This document shows positions 8,377 to 17,308 of a DNA stretch of 64,000 nucleotides, piece after piece. The translations under genes were made by a program, and so were the position numbers. Source of the DNA: Pseudarthrobacter sp. ATCC 49987 (GTDB lineage Bacteria > Actinomycetota > Actinomycetes > Actinomycetales > Micrococcaceae); contig NZ_JAABNS010000001.1 of assembly GCF_009928425.1 (NCBI RefSeq), positions 496,001 through 560,000 of the forward strand. The letters are read 5' to 3'. The notes below the pieces were generated by a model that ran no database searches, was not told the origin of the DNA, and saw only the letters and a program-made list of their open reading frames with translations. Positions within the stretch are counted from its first letter, which is position 1. The number at the start of each line of letters is the position of its first letter.

Positions 8377-9948
8377 ATGGACTTTGCTATGAACTTATTC
8401 CGGACCAAATCGATCGAGCAGTCCATGTCGGACGCCGAAGAACCCGGACGTAAGCTGAAGCGCTCGCTCAGCTCCTGGGACCTGATGATCATGGGCGTCG
8501 CCGTTGCTGTCGGCGCCGGCATCTTCTCGGTGGGCGCCAAGGCGGCAGCAAACTTCGCCGGCCCGGCCGTGACCCTTTCCTTCGCCATTGCCGCCGTCAC
8601 GTGTGCCCTGGCCATCATGTGCTACGCGGAGTTCGCCACGGCCATTCCCGTTGCCGGCTCCGCCTACGTCTTCACCTACGCCACCATGGGCGAGTTGCTG
8701 GCCTGGATCATCGGCTGGAACCTCATCCTCGAGCTGTTCACCGCCGGCGCGGTGATCGCCAAGTACTGGGGCATCTACCTCAGCAAGGTGTTCGCGCTGA
8801 TGGGTGTGGACATCCCGCCGTCGATCGCCCTGGGCGGTGTGGACCTGTACTGGGGTGCGTTCCTTATCGTCGCCGTGTTCACCGTGCTGCTGGTGCTGGG
8901 GACAAAGCTGTCCGCCCGCGTCGGCAACGTTTTCACGCTGATCAAGATCGCCGTCGTGCTCTTTGTGATCGTGGTGGGCTTCAGTTACGTGAAGTTCGAG
9001 AACTACGCCCCGTTCGTGCCCACCTCCGAGCCGACCGGCGGCACGGGCGCGGCCGACGTTATGAAGCAGTCCTTCTTCGGCTTCCTCACGGGCGCTGCCC
9101 CGGCGCAGTACGGCACGCTCGGCATCTTCGCCGGCGCCGCGCTGGTCTTCTTTGCCTTCATCGGCTTTGACGTTGTGGCCACCTCGGCCGAGGAGGTCAA
9201 GAACCCGCAGAAGACGTTGCCGCGCGGCATCTTCGGCGGCCTGGCCGTCGTCACGGTGCTCTACATCCTGGTGTCCCTCGCGCTGACCGGCATGGTCTCC
9301 TACACGAAGCTGGCCGAGGCCAAAAACCCCACGCTCACCACGGCATTCGAGGCGGTGGGCAACAATGATGCCGCCAAGGTCATTGCTTTCGGCTCGCTTG
9401 TCGGCCTGACCACCGTGATCATGGTGCTGCTGATGGGCCTCTCGCGCGTCGTGCTGGCCATGAGCCGCGACGGCCTGCTGCCCCGCTCGCTGTCCAAAAC
9501 CAGCACCATCCGTGCGACGCCGGTCCGGCTGCAGATCATCTGCGGTGCCGCAGTGGCGGTTGTCGCCGGCCTCACCAACGTGGACCTGCTCGAAGAAATG
9601 ATCAACATCGGCACGCTGTCCGCGTTCGTGACGGTGAGCATCGGAGTCCTGGTGCTGCGCAAGAAGCGCCCCGACCTGAAGCCCGCGTTCCGGGTGCCGC
9701 TCGGCAAGGTGCTCCCGATCATCTCGGCCGTCCTGTGCCTCTACCTCATGACCAACCTGGCCGTGGAGACCTGGATCTTCTTCGCCGTGTGGCTCGTGAT
9801 CGGTGTGGTCATCTACTTCTCCTACGGCCAGCGGCACTCCCGGCTGAACGAGAAATTCGCCGAGGCCAAGGCTTCCGTCAACGGGCACGGCGACAAGCAC
9901 GCCGCTGAAGCGGGGTCCGAGGCCGTCACGGTCGAGAACCGCTCCTAA
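8377..9948 (+). CDS. APC-family amino acid permease
   Basis: Cytoplasmic-membrane transporter of the amino acid/polyamine/organocation superfamily, cationic amino acid group (YfnA/CAT-like), 523 residues or 519 if the second ATG at 8389 is used. About twelve to fourteen hydrophobic segments are visible. The APC glycine-rich first segment is MGVAVAVGAGIFSVGAKAAA, and the conserved FFAFIGFDVVATSAEEVKNP motif is near residue 260. A hydrophilic tail follows YFSYGQRHSRL. Substrate cannot be fixed from sequence. A TetR regulator follows 75 bp downstream in the same direction and may control it. Confidence 0.88.
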   Translation: MDFAMNLFRTKSIEQSMSDAEEPGRKLKRSLSSWDLMIMGVAVAVGAGIFSVGAKAAANFAGPAVTLSFAIAAVTCALAIMCYAEFATAIPVAGSAYVFTYATMGELLAWIIGWNLILELFTAGAVIAKYWGIYLSKVFALMGVDIPPSIALGGVDLYWGAFLIVAVFTVLLVLGTKLSARVGNVFTLIKIAVVLFVIVVGFSYVKFENYAPFVPTSEPTGGTGAADVMKQSFFGFLTGAAPAQYGTLGIFAGAALVFFAFIGFDVVATSAEEVKNPQKTLPRGIFGGLAVVTVLYILVSLALTGMVSYTKLAEAKNPTLTTAFEAVGNNDAAKVIAFGSLVGLTTVIMVLLMGLSRVVLAMSRDGLLPRSLSKTSTIRATPVRLQIICGAAVAVVAGLTNVDLLEEMINIGTLSAFVTVSIGVLVLRKKRPDLKPAFRVPLGKVLPIISAVLCLYLMTNLAVETWIFFAVWLVIGVVIYFSYGQRHSRLNEKFAEAKASVNGHGDKHAAEAGSEAVTVENRS

Positions 9949-10023
9949 CTGGCGGCCGACCGGCCCCGAGAAATCGAAGTCGTTTGGCCGTTGTGAGCCC
10001 GCCGCGCTCCCTATGATGGAATC

Positions 10024-10629
10024 ATGGCCCGCCCAGCACGACCTGAACGCAAGGCAGAGCTGCTGGCCGCCATTCTGGACTACCTGATGGACAAGACCCT
10101 CGCGGACCTCACCTTCCGGAGCCTGGCCGAGGGGCTGGGGGTCAGCAGCTACGTGCTCGTGTACCATTTTGGCCACCGCGAGGAGCTGGTGAACGAGATC
10201 ATCCGCACCATCGAATCCCGGCTGGACAGCATCCGGGCCACGGATGTGAAAGACATCGACAGGGAAGCGTGGCGGGCATTCCTGCTGGAGTCGTGGCGTT
10301 GGACCATGGCGCAGCGCAACCGGCACTTGGCCAGGCTGGAGTTCGAGGCCACGGCGCAGGACATCGTGGCCGCGCCACCCCGGGGAACGGCGCAGGAACA
10401 TTACAGGATGCTGCACGAGAAGGCCCGCGACTGGCTTATGCTCCAGGGCATCCGGCGGGAATTCGCCAACACCGATGCCCGCCTCTTCACTGCTGCCTTC
10501 TACGGGCTGCAGTTCGACTTCGTGGTGAACAACCAGCCGGAGGAAGCGAGCGAGGCCTTCGACTTGATGCTGCTGGTTTTCTTCAACAACCTGCACCGGC
10601 GCCTGGCCGCCGACGGCCAGCACATCTGA
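10024..10629 (+). CDS. TetR-family transcriptional regulator
   Basis: DNA-binding repressor of 201 residues. The N-terminal helix-turn-helix is ILDYLMDKTLADLTFRSLAE followed by GLGVSSYVLVYHFGHREELV. The C-terminal ligand-binding part is helical with no recognisable specificity. It lies after the permease gene, so permease control is plausible but unproven. It converges on the DUF2461 gene with about 50 bp between stops. Confidence 0.85.
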   Translation: MARPARPERKAELLAAILDYLMDKTLADLTFRSLAEGLGVSSYVLVYHFGHREELVNEIIRTIESRLDSIRATDVKDIDREAWRAFLLESWRWTMAQRNRHLARLEFEATAQDIVAAPPRGTAQEHYRMLHEKARDWLMLQGIRREFANTDARLFTAAFYGLQFDFVVNNQPEEASEAFDLMLLVFFNNLHRRLAADGQHI

Positions 10630-10683
10630 CTCGGAACAACTGCCGCACAGCACACCTGACAGGCAGAACCGGGCCGCCCCCGG

Positions 10684-11319
10684 TCAAGGGGCGGCGTGGC
10701 GGTCGATCCAGTCGACCCTAGGCCGCAGCTCCTCCCAGCGCCGGGACACTTCAGCCGCAGCGCCGGGGGTCGCGAGCCAACCGGGTTGGCCCACGTTGAC
10801 ACCTGCGGTCAGGGACTTGTGCTTGAGGAGCTCCGCCCGCGGATGGTCCTTGTCGAAGCCGCGGGGGACAGTTTTGAGGCTGTCGCCCTCCACAGCGAAG
10901 CCGGCAGCCTCGATGTCGTCAACGATCGCCTGCAGGGCCTCGCCGCTGGCCGGCGCATCGACCGCACTGCGAAAACGCGTCAGCTGGGCAGGCGTATGGG
11001 TGTGGCAGCCGCCTCCAATGAGGAGGCCGTCGGCGCTGAGCTGGATGTAGAACCCCACACCTTCGGAGGTTGAGGCAAACGCGCCCTGGGCGGTCTTGTA
11101 GGGAGACTTGTCCAGCGAGAACCGGATGTCCCTGTTGGGCCGGAAAAGCTTGGCCGCACCAAAGGACGGTTCCAGCTCGGCAAGCAGCAGGGTCAGCGGC
11201 ACTTTCACCGCGGCGTCGTAGGTTGCCTTGTGTTCCAGCCACCAGTCGCGGTTGTTGTTGTATTCGAGCTCTCCGTAGAACTGGAAGGCGGCATCCGGGA
11301 TGCCTGCGAATGTGTCCAT
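10684..11319 (-). CDS. DUF2461 family protein
   Basis: Soluble protein of 211 residues matching DUF2461. Family features include the N-terminal FYGELEYNNNRDWWLEHKATYD, the RPNRDIRFSLDKSPYKT segment and GFYIQLSADGLLIGGGCHTH. The function of the family is unknown. The frame is open far upstream, but the ATG at 11319 begins a normal family N-terminus. It follows katA on the same strand but is separated from it by a strong terminator, so it probably has its own promoter. Confidence 0.85.
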   Translation of the reverse strand: MDTFAGIPDAAFQFYGELEYNNNRDWWLEHKATYDAAVKVPLTLLLAELEPSFGAAKLFRPNRDIRFSLDKSPYKTAQGAFASTSEGVGFYIQLSADGLLIGGGCHTHTPAQLTRFRSAVDAPASGEALQAIVDDIEAAGFAVEGDSLKTVPRGFDKDHPRAELLKHKSLTAGVNVGQPGWLATPGAAAEVSRRWEELRPRVDWIDRHAAP

Positions 11320-11385
11320 GTATGGATCGTAGGGACACCGCGGGTGTCCTGGCGAGCAGGTGTGGCCGCCACGTGGAAAAGCGCA

Positions 11386-11425
11386 AAAAACTCCCCGCCA
11401 CGAGGATCCGTGGCGGGGAGTTTTT
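11386..11425 (-). terminator. Terminator after katA
   Basis: A 17-bp perfect stem: AAAAACTCCCCGCCACG at 11386-11402 and its complement at 11409-11425, with a 6-base loop and A/T runs on both sides. It can act in either direction. Downstream of katA on the minus strand it ends the fur-katA transcript. Confidence 0.88.
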
Positions 11426-11458
11426 AGCATGCGGGCAAGCCGGGCCGGAGCGGGCCGA

Positions 11459-12958
11459 TCAGACCTTGTTGGCGGCCTCGGCGTCAGACTCGACCTGACC
11501 GGCACCCAGATTGGCGCGCAGCTTGGCGCCGAACTCGGCGTCGACGTTGGTCCAGTACTGGATGGCGCGTTCCTTGATCGCGGCGTTCTTGACGCCGCTG
11601 ACGGCACCGGTGACGGTGTCCAGCAGGCGGGCCTTGGCGCCGTCGTCGAACACTTCGCGGTACAGCGTGCCGGCCTGGCCGAAGTCGCCGTCCTCGGCGT
11701 GCAGGGAGTGCGCGGAGAGCGTGAGCTCACCGTCGTTCTCCCAGCCGCCGGCCGGGTTCAGCGGCTCCACGGCAGCGGGGCCGCCGAGGGAGTTCGGTGC
11801 GTAGACCGGAACGGACGGGGCGTTGAAGAGGTACCGGCCCTGGCCGTCCTGGCTGTAGTTGTTGACCTGGTTCTTGGGCAGGTTGACCGGCAGCTGGGCG
11901 TGGTTGGTGCCCACGCGGTAGCGGTGCGCGTCGGCGTAGGAGAAGATGCGGGCCTGCAGCATCTTGTCCGGCGACGCGGCGATGCCCGGCACGAAGTTCG
12001 ACGGCGCGAAGGCGGCCTGCTCGATCTGCGCGAAGTAGTTCTCCGGGTTCCGGTTCAGTTCCATGGTGCCGACCTTGATCAGCGGGTAGTCCCCGTGCGG
12101 CCACACCTTGGTGACGTCGAACGGGTTGAAGCGGTAGGTCTTGGCATCCTCGTACGGCATGACCTGGACGTGCAGGTCCCAGGAGGGGAAGTTGCCGGCG
12201 GCAATGTTCTCCTGCAGGTCGCGGATGTAGAAGTCGCCGTCGGCGCCGGCCAGGGCCTCGGCCGCGTCTCCGGTCATGGAGTTGACGCCCTGGTTGGAGC
12301 GGAAGTGGTACTTGACCCAGAAGCGCTCGCCCTCGGCGTTGATCCACTGGTAGGTGTGCGAGCCGTAGCCCTGCATTTCACGCCAGGAGGCCGGGAGGCC
12401 GCGGTCGCCCATCAGCCAGGTGACCTGGTGCGCAGACTCGGGGGAGAGGGTCCAGAAGTCCCACTGCATGTCGGCGTCGCGCAGGTGGGTGCCCGGGAGG
12501 CGCTTCTGCGAGTGGATGAAGTCCGGGAACTTGATGCCGTCGCGGACGAAGAACACGGGGGTGTTGTTGCCGACGAGGTCGTAGTTGCCCTCGGTGGTGT
12601 AGAACTTCACGGCGAAACCGCGGGGGTCGCGCCAAGTGTCGGGGGAGCCTGCCTCGCCGGCGACGGAGGAGAAGCGAATGAGCATCTCGGTCTCGGTGCC
12701 CGGCTGGAACAGTGCGGCCTTGGTGTACTTCGAGACGTCCTCGGTGGTGGTGAAGGTACCGAACGCGCCGCCGCCCTTGGCGTGCACGACGCGCTCCGGC
12801 ACACGCTCGCGGTTGAACTGCGCGAGCTTCTCGATCAGGTAGTGATCGGTGAGGATGATCGCGCCGTCAGCGCCGACGGATTTCGAGTGGGCATCGGATG
12901 TGACCGGGGCACCGGTCTGGGTTGTGGACACGGCGGGCGCAGAGATGTTCTGAGTCAT
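11459..12958 (-). CDS. katA: Monofunctional heme catalase
   Basis: Disproportionates hydrogen peroxide in the cytoplasm; 499 residues, a small-subunit catalase. The distal His region is [14 protein letters not shown], the conserved Asn lies in [20 protein letters not shown], and the proximal heme Tyr motif is [27 protein letters not shown] is also present. The ATG at 12958 follows AGGAGAACG directly. It starts 25 bp after the stop of the Fur-family gene, so the two form one operon in which the repressor precedes its target. A strong terminator follows. Confidence 0.96.
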   Translation of the reverse strand: MTQNISAPAVSTTQTGAPVTSDAHSKSVGADGAIILTDHYLIEKLAQFNRERVPERVVHAKGGGAFGTFTTTEDVSKYTKAALFQPGTETEMLIRFSSVAGEAGSPDTWRDPRGFAVKFYTTEGNYDLVGNNTPVFFVRDGIKFPDFIHSQKRLPGTHLRDADMQWDFWTLSPESAHQVTWLMGDRGLPASWREMQGYGSHTYQWINAEGERFWVKYHFRSNQGVNSMTGDAAEALAGADGDFYIRDLQENIAAGNFPSWDLHVQVMPYEDAKTYRFNPFDVTKVWPHGDYPLIKVGTMELNRNPENYFAQIEQAAFAPSNFVPGIAASPDKMLQARIFSYADAHRYRVGTNHAQLPVNLPKNQVNNYSQDGQGRYLFNAPSVPVYAPNSLGGPAAVEPLNPAGGWENDGELTLSAHSLHAEDGDFGQAGTLYREVFDDGAKARLLDTVTGAVSGVKNAAIKERAIQYWTNVDAEFGAKLRANLGAGQVESDAEAANKV

Positions 12959-12983
12959 CGTTCTCCTATTTTCTTGGTTGTAC

Positions 12984-13451
12984 TTACTTACGTTCGGAGG
13001 GAAGTTGTTGGGTGCGCTGGCAGTCCTGGCAGATGCCCTGGTACAGCACATCGGCGATCTGGATGGTCATCGGCTGGGCGTTCTCGTCCCAACTCGGCGT
13101 CAGGCACGGCGCATGCCCGACGGCGCATTCGACGTCCTCCACCCGGCCGCAGCTGATGCAGACGGCATGGTGGTGGTTGTCGCCCACCCGCGTCTCGTAC
13201 AGGGCGGGGGAGTGCGGGGGCTCGAAGCGGCGCAGCATCTGCAGGTCGGTCAAATCGCCCAGGACCACGTAGACGGACTGTGCGGTCAGCTCGGGGAGAT
13301 CCTGGCGGGCGGCGGCGAGGATGTGCTCGGCGGGGGAGTGCGGGTGGTGTTCGACGGCGGTGAGCACGGCGAGCCGCTGCTTGGTCACCCGGCGGCCGTG
13401 GGCGCGCAGGGCGGCAGCCCATGCCTCGTGGGTGCCCGCCGGATCCGTCAT
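12984..13451 (-). CDS. Fur-family peroxide/metal regulator of katA
   Basis: Ferric-uptake-regulator family repressor, 155 residues, FurA/PerR/CatR-like by context. It shows a winged helix ([20 protein letters not shown]), the regulatory metal site region [19 protein letters not shown], and a second cysteine pair near the C-terminus (YQGICQDCQ), giving a structural CxxC/CxxC zinc site. The ATG at 13451 was chosen over an upstream one because the family N-terminus starts there and the operator lies just before it. Peroxide would oxidise the bound iron site and release both genes of the operon. Confidence 0.9.
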   Translation of the reverse strand: MTDPAGTHEAWAAALRAHGRRVTKQRLAVLTAVEHHPHSPAEHILAAARQDLPELTAQSVYVVLGDLTDLQMLRRFEPPHSPALYETRVGDNHHHAVCISCGRVEDVECAVGHAPCLTPSWDENAQPMTIQIADVLYQGICQDCQRTQQLPSERK

Positions 13452-13467
13452 GCCCCCATTCAAGCAC

Positions 13468-13490
13468 TTATTATGAGTCGATCATAATAA
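13468..13490 (-). promoter_or_regulatory. Fur/PerR-type operator of fur-katA
   Basis: Perfect inverted repeat: TTATTATGA at 13468-13476, 5-bp spacer, TCATAATAA at 13482-13490. It lies 17-39 bp upstream of the fur start codon. Such AT-rich palindromes are typical of Fur-family operators, so autoregulation is likely. Confidence 0.8.
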
Positions 13491-13604
13491 GGCTCGGCTT
13501 ATTACGCCGATTCTTTCGGGCGCCTCCCCGGCGGGTGCGTCCCGGCGGGCGCGGCGCGCACCCGGGTCACCGGCCGGCCGATCCGGCCCCACTAGAGTAT
13601 CCGG

Positions 13605-14876
13605 GTGGGGAAATATCTGGCGGACATCACGCCTTTGCGCGAGAGTCCGGCGTTCCGCCGCCTGTGGCTGGGATCCGCCGTAGCGGCCGTGGGCAGCCAG
13701 TTGACTCTGGTGGCCGTGAGCCTGGAGGTCTACCGGCTCACCCAGGACAGCCTCTACGTCGGGCTGCTGAGCATTTTTGCCCTCGTGCCGCTGGTCTTCG
13801 GCGGCCTGCTGGGCGGCTCGATCGCGGATGCCCACGACCGCCGCAAGGTGGCCCTGCTGGCCTCCTCGGTGCTGTGGCTGACCACCGCCTGCCTCGCACT
13901 GCAGGCCTGGCTGCATGTGGGGAACGTCTGGCTGCTGTATGTCCTGATCGCGGTGCAGAGTGGCGCGCAGGCCATCAACCAGCCAGCCCGCAGCGCCATC
14001 ATCCCGCTGCTGGTCCGCAAGGAGCTCCTGCCCGCTGCCAACGCGCTGAGCATGATCAGCTTCGGGCTGACCCTGACGGCCGGGCCGCTGCTGGCCGGGC
14101 TGCTGGTCGCCACGGTCGGCTTCGCCTGGACCTACACCATTGACGTGGCCACCTTCGCCTTCGCCTTGTGGGCGCTGTTCAAGCTGCCCGCCATGCCGCC
14201 GGGGGAACATGCCCGGCCCGCGGGGCTGCGCTCCGTCGTCGAAGGCTTCCGTTTCCTGGGCACCCGCCCCAACCTGCGGATGACCTTCATCATCGACCTC
14301 GTCGCCATGATCTTCGCCCAGCCCCGGGCGCTGCTGCCCGCGATCGGCGCCGTGATGATCGGCGGCGGCGAAACCACGGTGGGGATCCTGCTGGCCTCCA
14401 CGGCCGTCGGCGCGTTCCTGGCCGGCCTGTTCTCCGGGCCGCTGGGCGCGGTGCGGCGGCAGGGGACCGCCGTCGTCTGGTCCGTGATGGGCTGGGGCGC
14501 CTCCATTGCCGGGCTCGGCCTCGTCGTCGTGCTCGCCGGGAACGCCGGCGCCGAGGGTGTGACGTGGTGGCTGCTGCCCGCGGCCCTCTCCTGCGGGCTG
14601 GCCGGCATCGCCGACTCGGTCAGCGCCGTCTTCCGCACCACGATCCTGCAGGCCTCGACGCCGGACCACCTGCGCGGCCGGTTGCAGGGCGTCTTCATTG
14701 TGGTGGTGGCGGGCGGGCCGCGGGTGGGGGACATGCTCGCCGGCGGTGGGACTAAAATTCTGAGTGAAGGCTGGGTCCTGCTTTTGGGCGGCCTGTTGAG
14801 CATCGCGGTGGCGTGGGCCGTGGCGCACTGGCAGTCGGGCTTCCTGAAGTACGACGCGCGGAACCCGGTGCCATAG
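13605..14876 (+). CDS. MFS transporter
   Basis: Major facilitator of 423 residues with about twelve hydrophobic segments. The N-terminal pattern SPAFRRLWLGSAVAAVGSQL and the loop 2-3 motif GGSIADAHDRRKVALLASS place it in the MFS_3/enterobactin-exporter-like (EntS) group. The start is GTG at 13605. The central loop (PPGEHARPAGLRSVVEGFRF) separates the two six-helix halves. Substrate is unknown; export of a drug or siderophore is typical for the group. htpX follows about 50 bp downstream and may be cotranscribed. Confidence 0.87.
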   Translation: MGKYLADITPLRESPAFRRLWLGSAVAAVGSQLTLVAVSLEVYRLTQDSLYVGLLSIFALVPLVFGGLLGGSIADAHDRRKVALLASSVLWLTTACLALQAWLHVGNVWLLYVLIAVQSGAQAINQPARSAIIPLLVRKELLPAANALSMISFGLTLTAGPLLAGLLVATVGFAWTYTIDVATFAFALWALFKLPAMPPGEHARPAGLRSVVEGFRFLGTRPNLRMTFIIDLVAMIFAQPRALLPAIGAVMIGGGETTVGILLASTAVGAFLAGLFSGPLGAVRRQGTAVVWSVMGWGASIAGLGLVVVLAGNAGAEGVTWWLLPAALSCGLAGIADSVSAVFRTTILQASTPDHLRGRLQGVFIVVVAGGPRVGDMLAGGGTKILSEGWVLLLGGLLSIAVAWAVAHWQSGFLKYDARNPVP

Positions 14877-14927
14877 CGGGACGTTTTTCTTGTGCGGGTC
14901 GATATTGGGACGACTTCTGGAGGAACA

Positions 14928-15803
14928 GTGCATCAGCATCACAACGGACTGAAGACCGCCGCCCTGTTCGGCGTGCTGTGGGCGGTGCTGCTGGGACTCG
15001 GCGCGCTGATGGCCTCCAGCATGCGCAGCGCCGCTCCGATCTGGATCATGGCCCTGGTCGGCGTCGCCACGACGGCCTACGGCTACTGGAACAGTGACAA
15101 AATCGCCATCAGGGCCATGCAGGCCTTTCCCGTGACGGAGGCTGAGGCGCCCCAGCTCCACCAGATTGTCCGGGAGCTTTCCGCCGCCGCGCAGCAGCCG
15201 ATGCCGCGGATCTACATCTCACCCACGATGGCCCCGAATGCCTTTGCGACCGGCCGGAACCCGCAAAACGCGGCGGTGTGCTGCACCGAAGGCATCCTGC
15301 GGATGCTCGACGCGCGGGAACTCCGCGGCGTGCTGGGCCACGAGCTGATGCACGTGTACAACCGGGACATCCTGACCGCCTCGGTGGCTGCCGCCGTCGC
15401 CGGCGTCATCACCTCGGTGGCGCAGATGTTCCTGATCTTCGGCGGCGGCGGCGGGGACCGGCGCAACGCCAACCCGATCGCCGCGATCGCCATGGCCCTG
15501 CTGGCACCGTTTGCCGCCTCGCTGATCCAGATGGCCATCTCCCGGACCCGGGAGTTCGACGCCGACGAGGACGGTTCCAAGCTCACAGGGGACCCGCTGG
15601 CGCTCGCCTCCGCGCTGCGCAAGATCGAGCAGGGCGTGCAGCTGGCGCCGCTGCCGCAGGACCAGCGGCTGGTCAACGCCTCGCACCTGATGATCGCGAA
15701 CCCCTTCAGCGCCGGCGGTGTCGCGAAAATGTTCTCGACGCACCCGCCGATGAGCGAGCGGATCGGCCGGCTCGAGCGGATGGCCGGCCGGCAGCTGGGC
15801 TAG
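14928..15803 (+). CDS. htpX: Membrane zinc metalloprotease HtpX
   Basis: Membrane-bound M48 protease for quality control of membrane proteins, 291 residues. Two N-terminal hydrophobic segments precede the zinc motif VLGHELMHVYNRD (HExxH-like, H-E-L-M-H). The third zinc ligand Glu is in TREFDADEDGSKLTG. Two more hydrophobic stretches flank the loop GGGGGDRRNAN. GTG at 14928 was chosen because GGAGGA lies directly before it. In the uninterrupted chromosome the next gene would be yajQ; element 1 separates them here. Confidence 0.93.
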   Translation: MHQHHNGLKTAALFGVLWAVLLGLGALMASSMRSAAPIWIMALVGVATTAYGYWNSDKIAIRAMQAFPVTEAEAPQLHQIVRELSAAAQQPMPRIYISPTMAPNAFATGRNPQNAAVCCTEGILRMLDARELRGVLGHELMHVYNRDILTASVAAAVAGVITSVAQMFLIFGGGGGDRRNANPIAAIAMALLAPFAASLIQMAISRTREFDADEDGSKLTGDPLALASALRKIEQGVQLAPLPQDQRLVNASHLMIANPFSAGGVAKMFSTHPPMSERIGRLERMAGRQLG

Positions 15804-15872
15804 TCCGCTGGGCCCGGGCTGGCGACGCGCAAAAGTCCTGGCGACGCGCCTGCGGACTCGTGACACGCGAAA

Positions 15873-15908
15873 GGGCTGTCGACCCGGGAATACCCGGTGC
15901 GACAGCCC
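15873..15908 (+). terminator. Hairpin after htpX
   Basis: GGGCTGTCG at 15873-15881 pairs perfectly with CGACAGCCC at 15900-15908, and the loop itself contains CCGGG/CCCGG. It probably terminates htpX transcription and, from the other side, yajQ in the uninterrupted chromosome. Confidence 0.65.
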
Positions 15909-15948
15909 ATTTGCGCAGCGTGAGGAAATCTGCGCCGCGGAGAGAGCC

Positions 15949-15972
15949 TAGCTGCGGAAGTTCACGAACTGC
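15949..15972. other. attL of element 1
   Basis: 24-bp direct repeat identical to 29611-29634. It is a copy of the last codons of yajQ (minus strand) with the original stop reading TAG at this end. Flanking bases differ (C before and after here; T before and A after at the other end), which sets the repeat length. Confidence 0.9.
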
Positions 15973-16064
15973 CAGCTACTGGCTGAGTGGAGTTGGCAAG
16001 TGCTGAGTTCCGCGAGTTCTAGGGGTTCCGGGGGTTGGTGGTGCTTGGCCAGACTCGCCCCTTT

Positions 16065-16092
16065 GCGGACCTCTTGCGGACTTTCTGCGGAC
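16065..16092. promoter_or_regulatory. Integrase arm-type sites, left end of element 1
   Basis: GCGGAC occurs at 16065, 16076 and 16087, an exact 11-bp phase. The same word at the same phase occurs at 29552 and 29563 beside the other end. Phased repeats near both ends of an element are what tyrosine integrase arm-binding domains recognise. Apart from these repeats and attL, I see no gene in 15973-16213. Confidence 0.6.
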
Positions 16093-16213
16093 TGGACTTC
16101 AAGAGGAATTCAGTTCCAGGCCGACCCGTATGTCAGCGCCCGGCATCAGGGGAATGCTAGTCTCGAATTACTCAGGCCGAACAGTCGGCCTTGATGAGCG
16201 CGTCGGGGGACTT

Positions 16214-16645
16214 GTGAAAAAAACCATTGCCCTGCTTGGTTGTGCCGCTGTGCTGATGACGGGCTGCGCGGCTCAATCTGCAGATTCGGCCCCGTCCAGC
16301 AGCCCCGCTCCCGCAAGTCCTTCGAGTAGCTCGCCCCCGGCATCCCCAGTTTCATCCACCGTCGCCAGCGCTAAGAGCTTCAGCCGACAGGATCAGATCA
16401 ATGCCATCTATCTCAAGGGAATCCGGAGTGACCAGCCCGCCTTGGGCGTCGCCGCCGATGCGGATCTGATTTCGATCGGCCAGGGCCTGTGCAAGTTGTA
16501 CGAAGGTGGGGCCAAAGGCACCGATGTGAACCATTACATTCTCACCGCGGCAGGATGGGCATACACCGTGCCGCAACTAGTCTCGATGCATGGCGCGGCC
16601 GTGGGCGCGTTCTGCCCCCAGTACATCGACAAAATGGGCCTATGA
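16214..16645 (+). CDS. Lipoprotein, DUF732-like, element 1 cargo
   Basis: Secreted lipid-anchored protein of 143 residues. The signal peptide is KKTIALLGCAAVLMTGCAAQ with lipobox LMTGC. A Ser/Pro-rich linker follows to about residue 60. The mature domain has two cysteines (GQGLCKLYEGG and GAFCPQYIDKM) and resembles the DUF732 helical domain common in mycobacterial and actinophage proteins. The start is GTG at 16214 after GGGGGA. It overlaps the next gene by ATGA. Phage-borne surface lipoproteins often block superinfection; that is a hypothesis here. Confidence 0.75.
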   Translation: MKKTIALLGCAAVLMTGCAAQSADSAPSSSPAPASPSSSSPPASPVSSTVASAKSFSRQDQINAIYLKGIRSDQPALGVAADADLISIGQGLCKLYEGGAKGTDVNHYILTAAGWAYTVPQLVSMHGAAVGAFCPQYIDKMGL

Positions 16646-16911
16646 GCGTGAGCGACGAGGCAGCGAAAATCCCGCGAACCTACACAGTGGCTCAGCTGGC
16701 AGAGTATCTCCAACTCCAACCGGCTGCCGTCCGCAAAAACGCCAGGGGCGGTACTTGGCCACACCTTGCACTCGGCCCACGCACAATCCGCTTCACGGAG
16801 GCGCACCTCAGCGCAATCCTTGCTCTCTCCGAGTCGGCTCCACCGCCGCCGCTTACCCGCCTCCACCGCAGGCGGGGCGAGCCCCCGCGTTATGCCCCCG
16901 TCTCGCCCTGA
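16642..16911 (+). CDS. Small helix-turn-helix protein (MerR/excisionase-like)
   Basis: 89-residue protein with a MerR/Xis-type winged helix (TYTVAQLAEYLQLQPAAVRK, then LALGPRTIRFTEAHL). It lacks the Trp-rich core of classical Xis and has a Pro/Arg-rich tail. The start ATG overlaps the lipoprotein stop (ATGA), so translation is coupled. It is the nearest DNA-binding protein to the palindrome array that begins 40 bp after its stop and may bind it. Function is inferred from fold only. Confidence 0.6.
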   Translation: MSVSDEAAKIPRTYTVAQLAEYLQLQPAAVRKNARGGTWPHLALGPRTIRFTEAHLSAILALSESAPPPPLTRLHRRRGEPPRYAPVSP

Positions 16912-17101
16912 TTGGTCCACCGAACGGAATTCAGCGCCAAGACGACCACGGGGTGTCGCTACTACCGACACCCTTAGCGCCTCTGATGACGAGAAGGGTG
17001 TCATTAGTAGTGACACCCACTCGCAGTCCCTCGATGCAGAAGACAAGGGGGGTACGCAGATGATGAGTACCCCCGGCATGGCCGCCCCAGTCTCTCGATG
17101 A
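16892..17101 (+). CDS. Small repeat-bearing ORF (69 aa)
   Basis: Not recognised. Begins with ATG at 16892 inside the end of the HTH gene and ends with TGA overlapping the next ATG (17098-17101), so it fits the coupled chain of this cluster. It encodes two near-identical short motifs, GVATTDT and GVISSDT, because the DNA there forms two hairpins with equal stems. The composition is polar and low-complexity. It could be a real small protein or an open frame across a regulatory palindrome array. Confidence 0.35.
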   Translation: MPPSRPDWSTERNSAPRRPRGVATTDTLSASDDEKGVISSDTHSQSLDAEDKGGTQMMSTPGMAAPVSR

Positions 17102-17308
17102 ATGACCTAAGTACCACTGAGGCCATCGATTTGAATCGTTCGAAAGCAGACGGCGCGGACCCCGATGCCGTCGGAGGGCTCTATCAGGATGAGTTCATTA
17201 CTACTGAACGCACCCTCATTTCGAATGAGGGCAGGGAAATGAACCACGGCAACGCACTCGCACACTGGAGGAGGATGAGAAAGGTTCCATCACTATTAGT
17301 GATGGAAC
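16951..17308. repeat. Array of short palindromes with a shared 13-bp core
   Basis: Hairpins lie at 16951-16973 (stem GGGTGTCG), 16996-17018 (GGGTGTCA), 17193-17209 (GTTCA) and 17284-17308 (perfect 12-1-12, stem GTTCCATCACTA). Each is centred on a core close to TCAYTANTAGTGA. Two unrelated hairpins are interspersed: 17048-17074 (stem GGGGGTAC) and 17213-17231 (stem CCCTCATT). The outer stem bases change in pairs between copies while the core is kept, so the palindromic form itself appears to be under selection. Confidence 0.7.

Noticed and set aside
8395..10653. 752-residue minus-strand frame over the permease and TetR genes
   Set aside because: His/Glu/Arg-rich antisense frame crossing two well-supported genes; no fold.
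11360..13156. 598-residue plus-strand frame over katA
   Set aside because: Exact antisense of catalase codons, no independent start signal.
16951..17308. CRISPR array or integron attC array
   Set aside because: The units differ in stem sequence and spacing, lack uniform spacers and have no cas or integron-integrase genes nearby.
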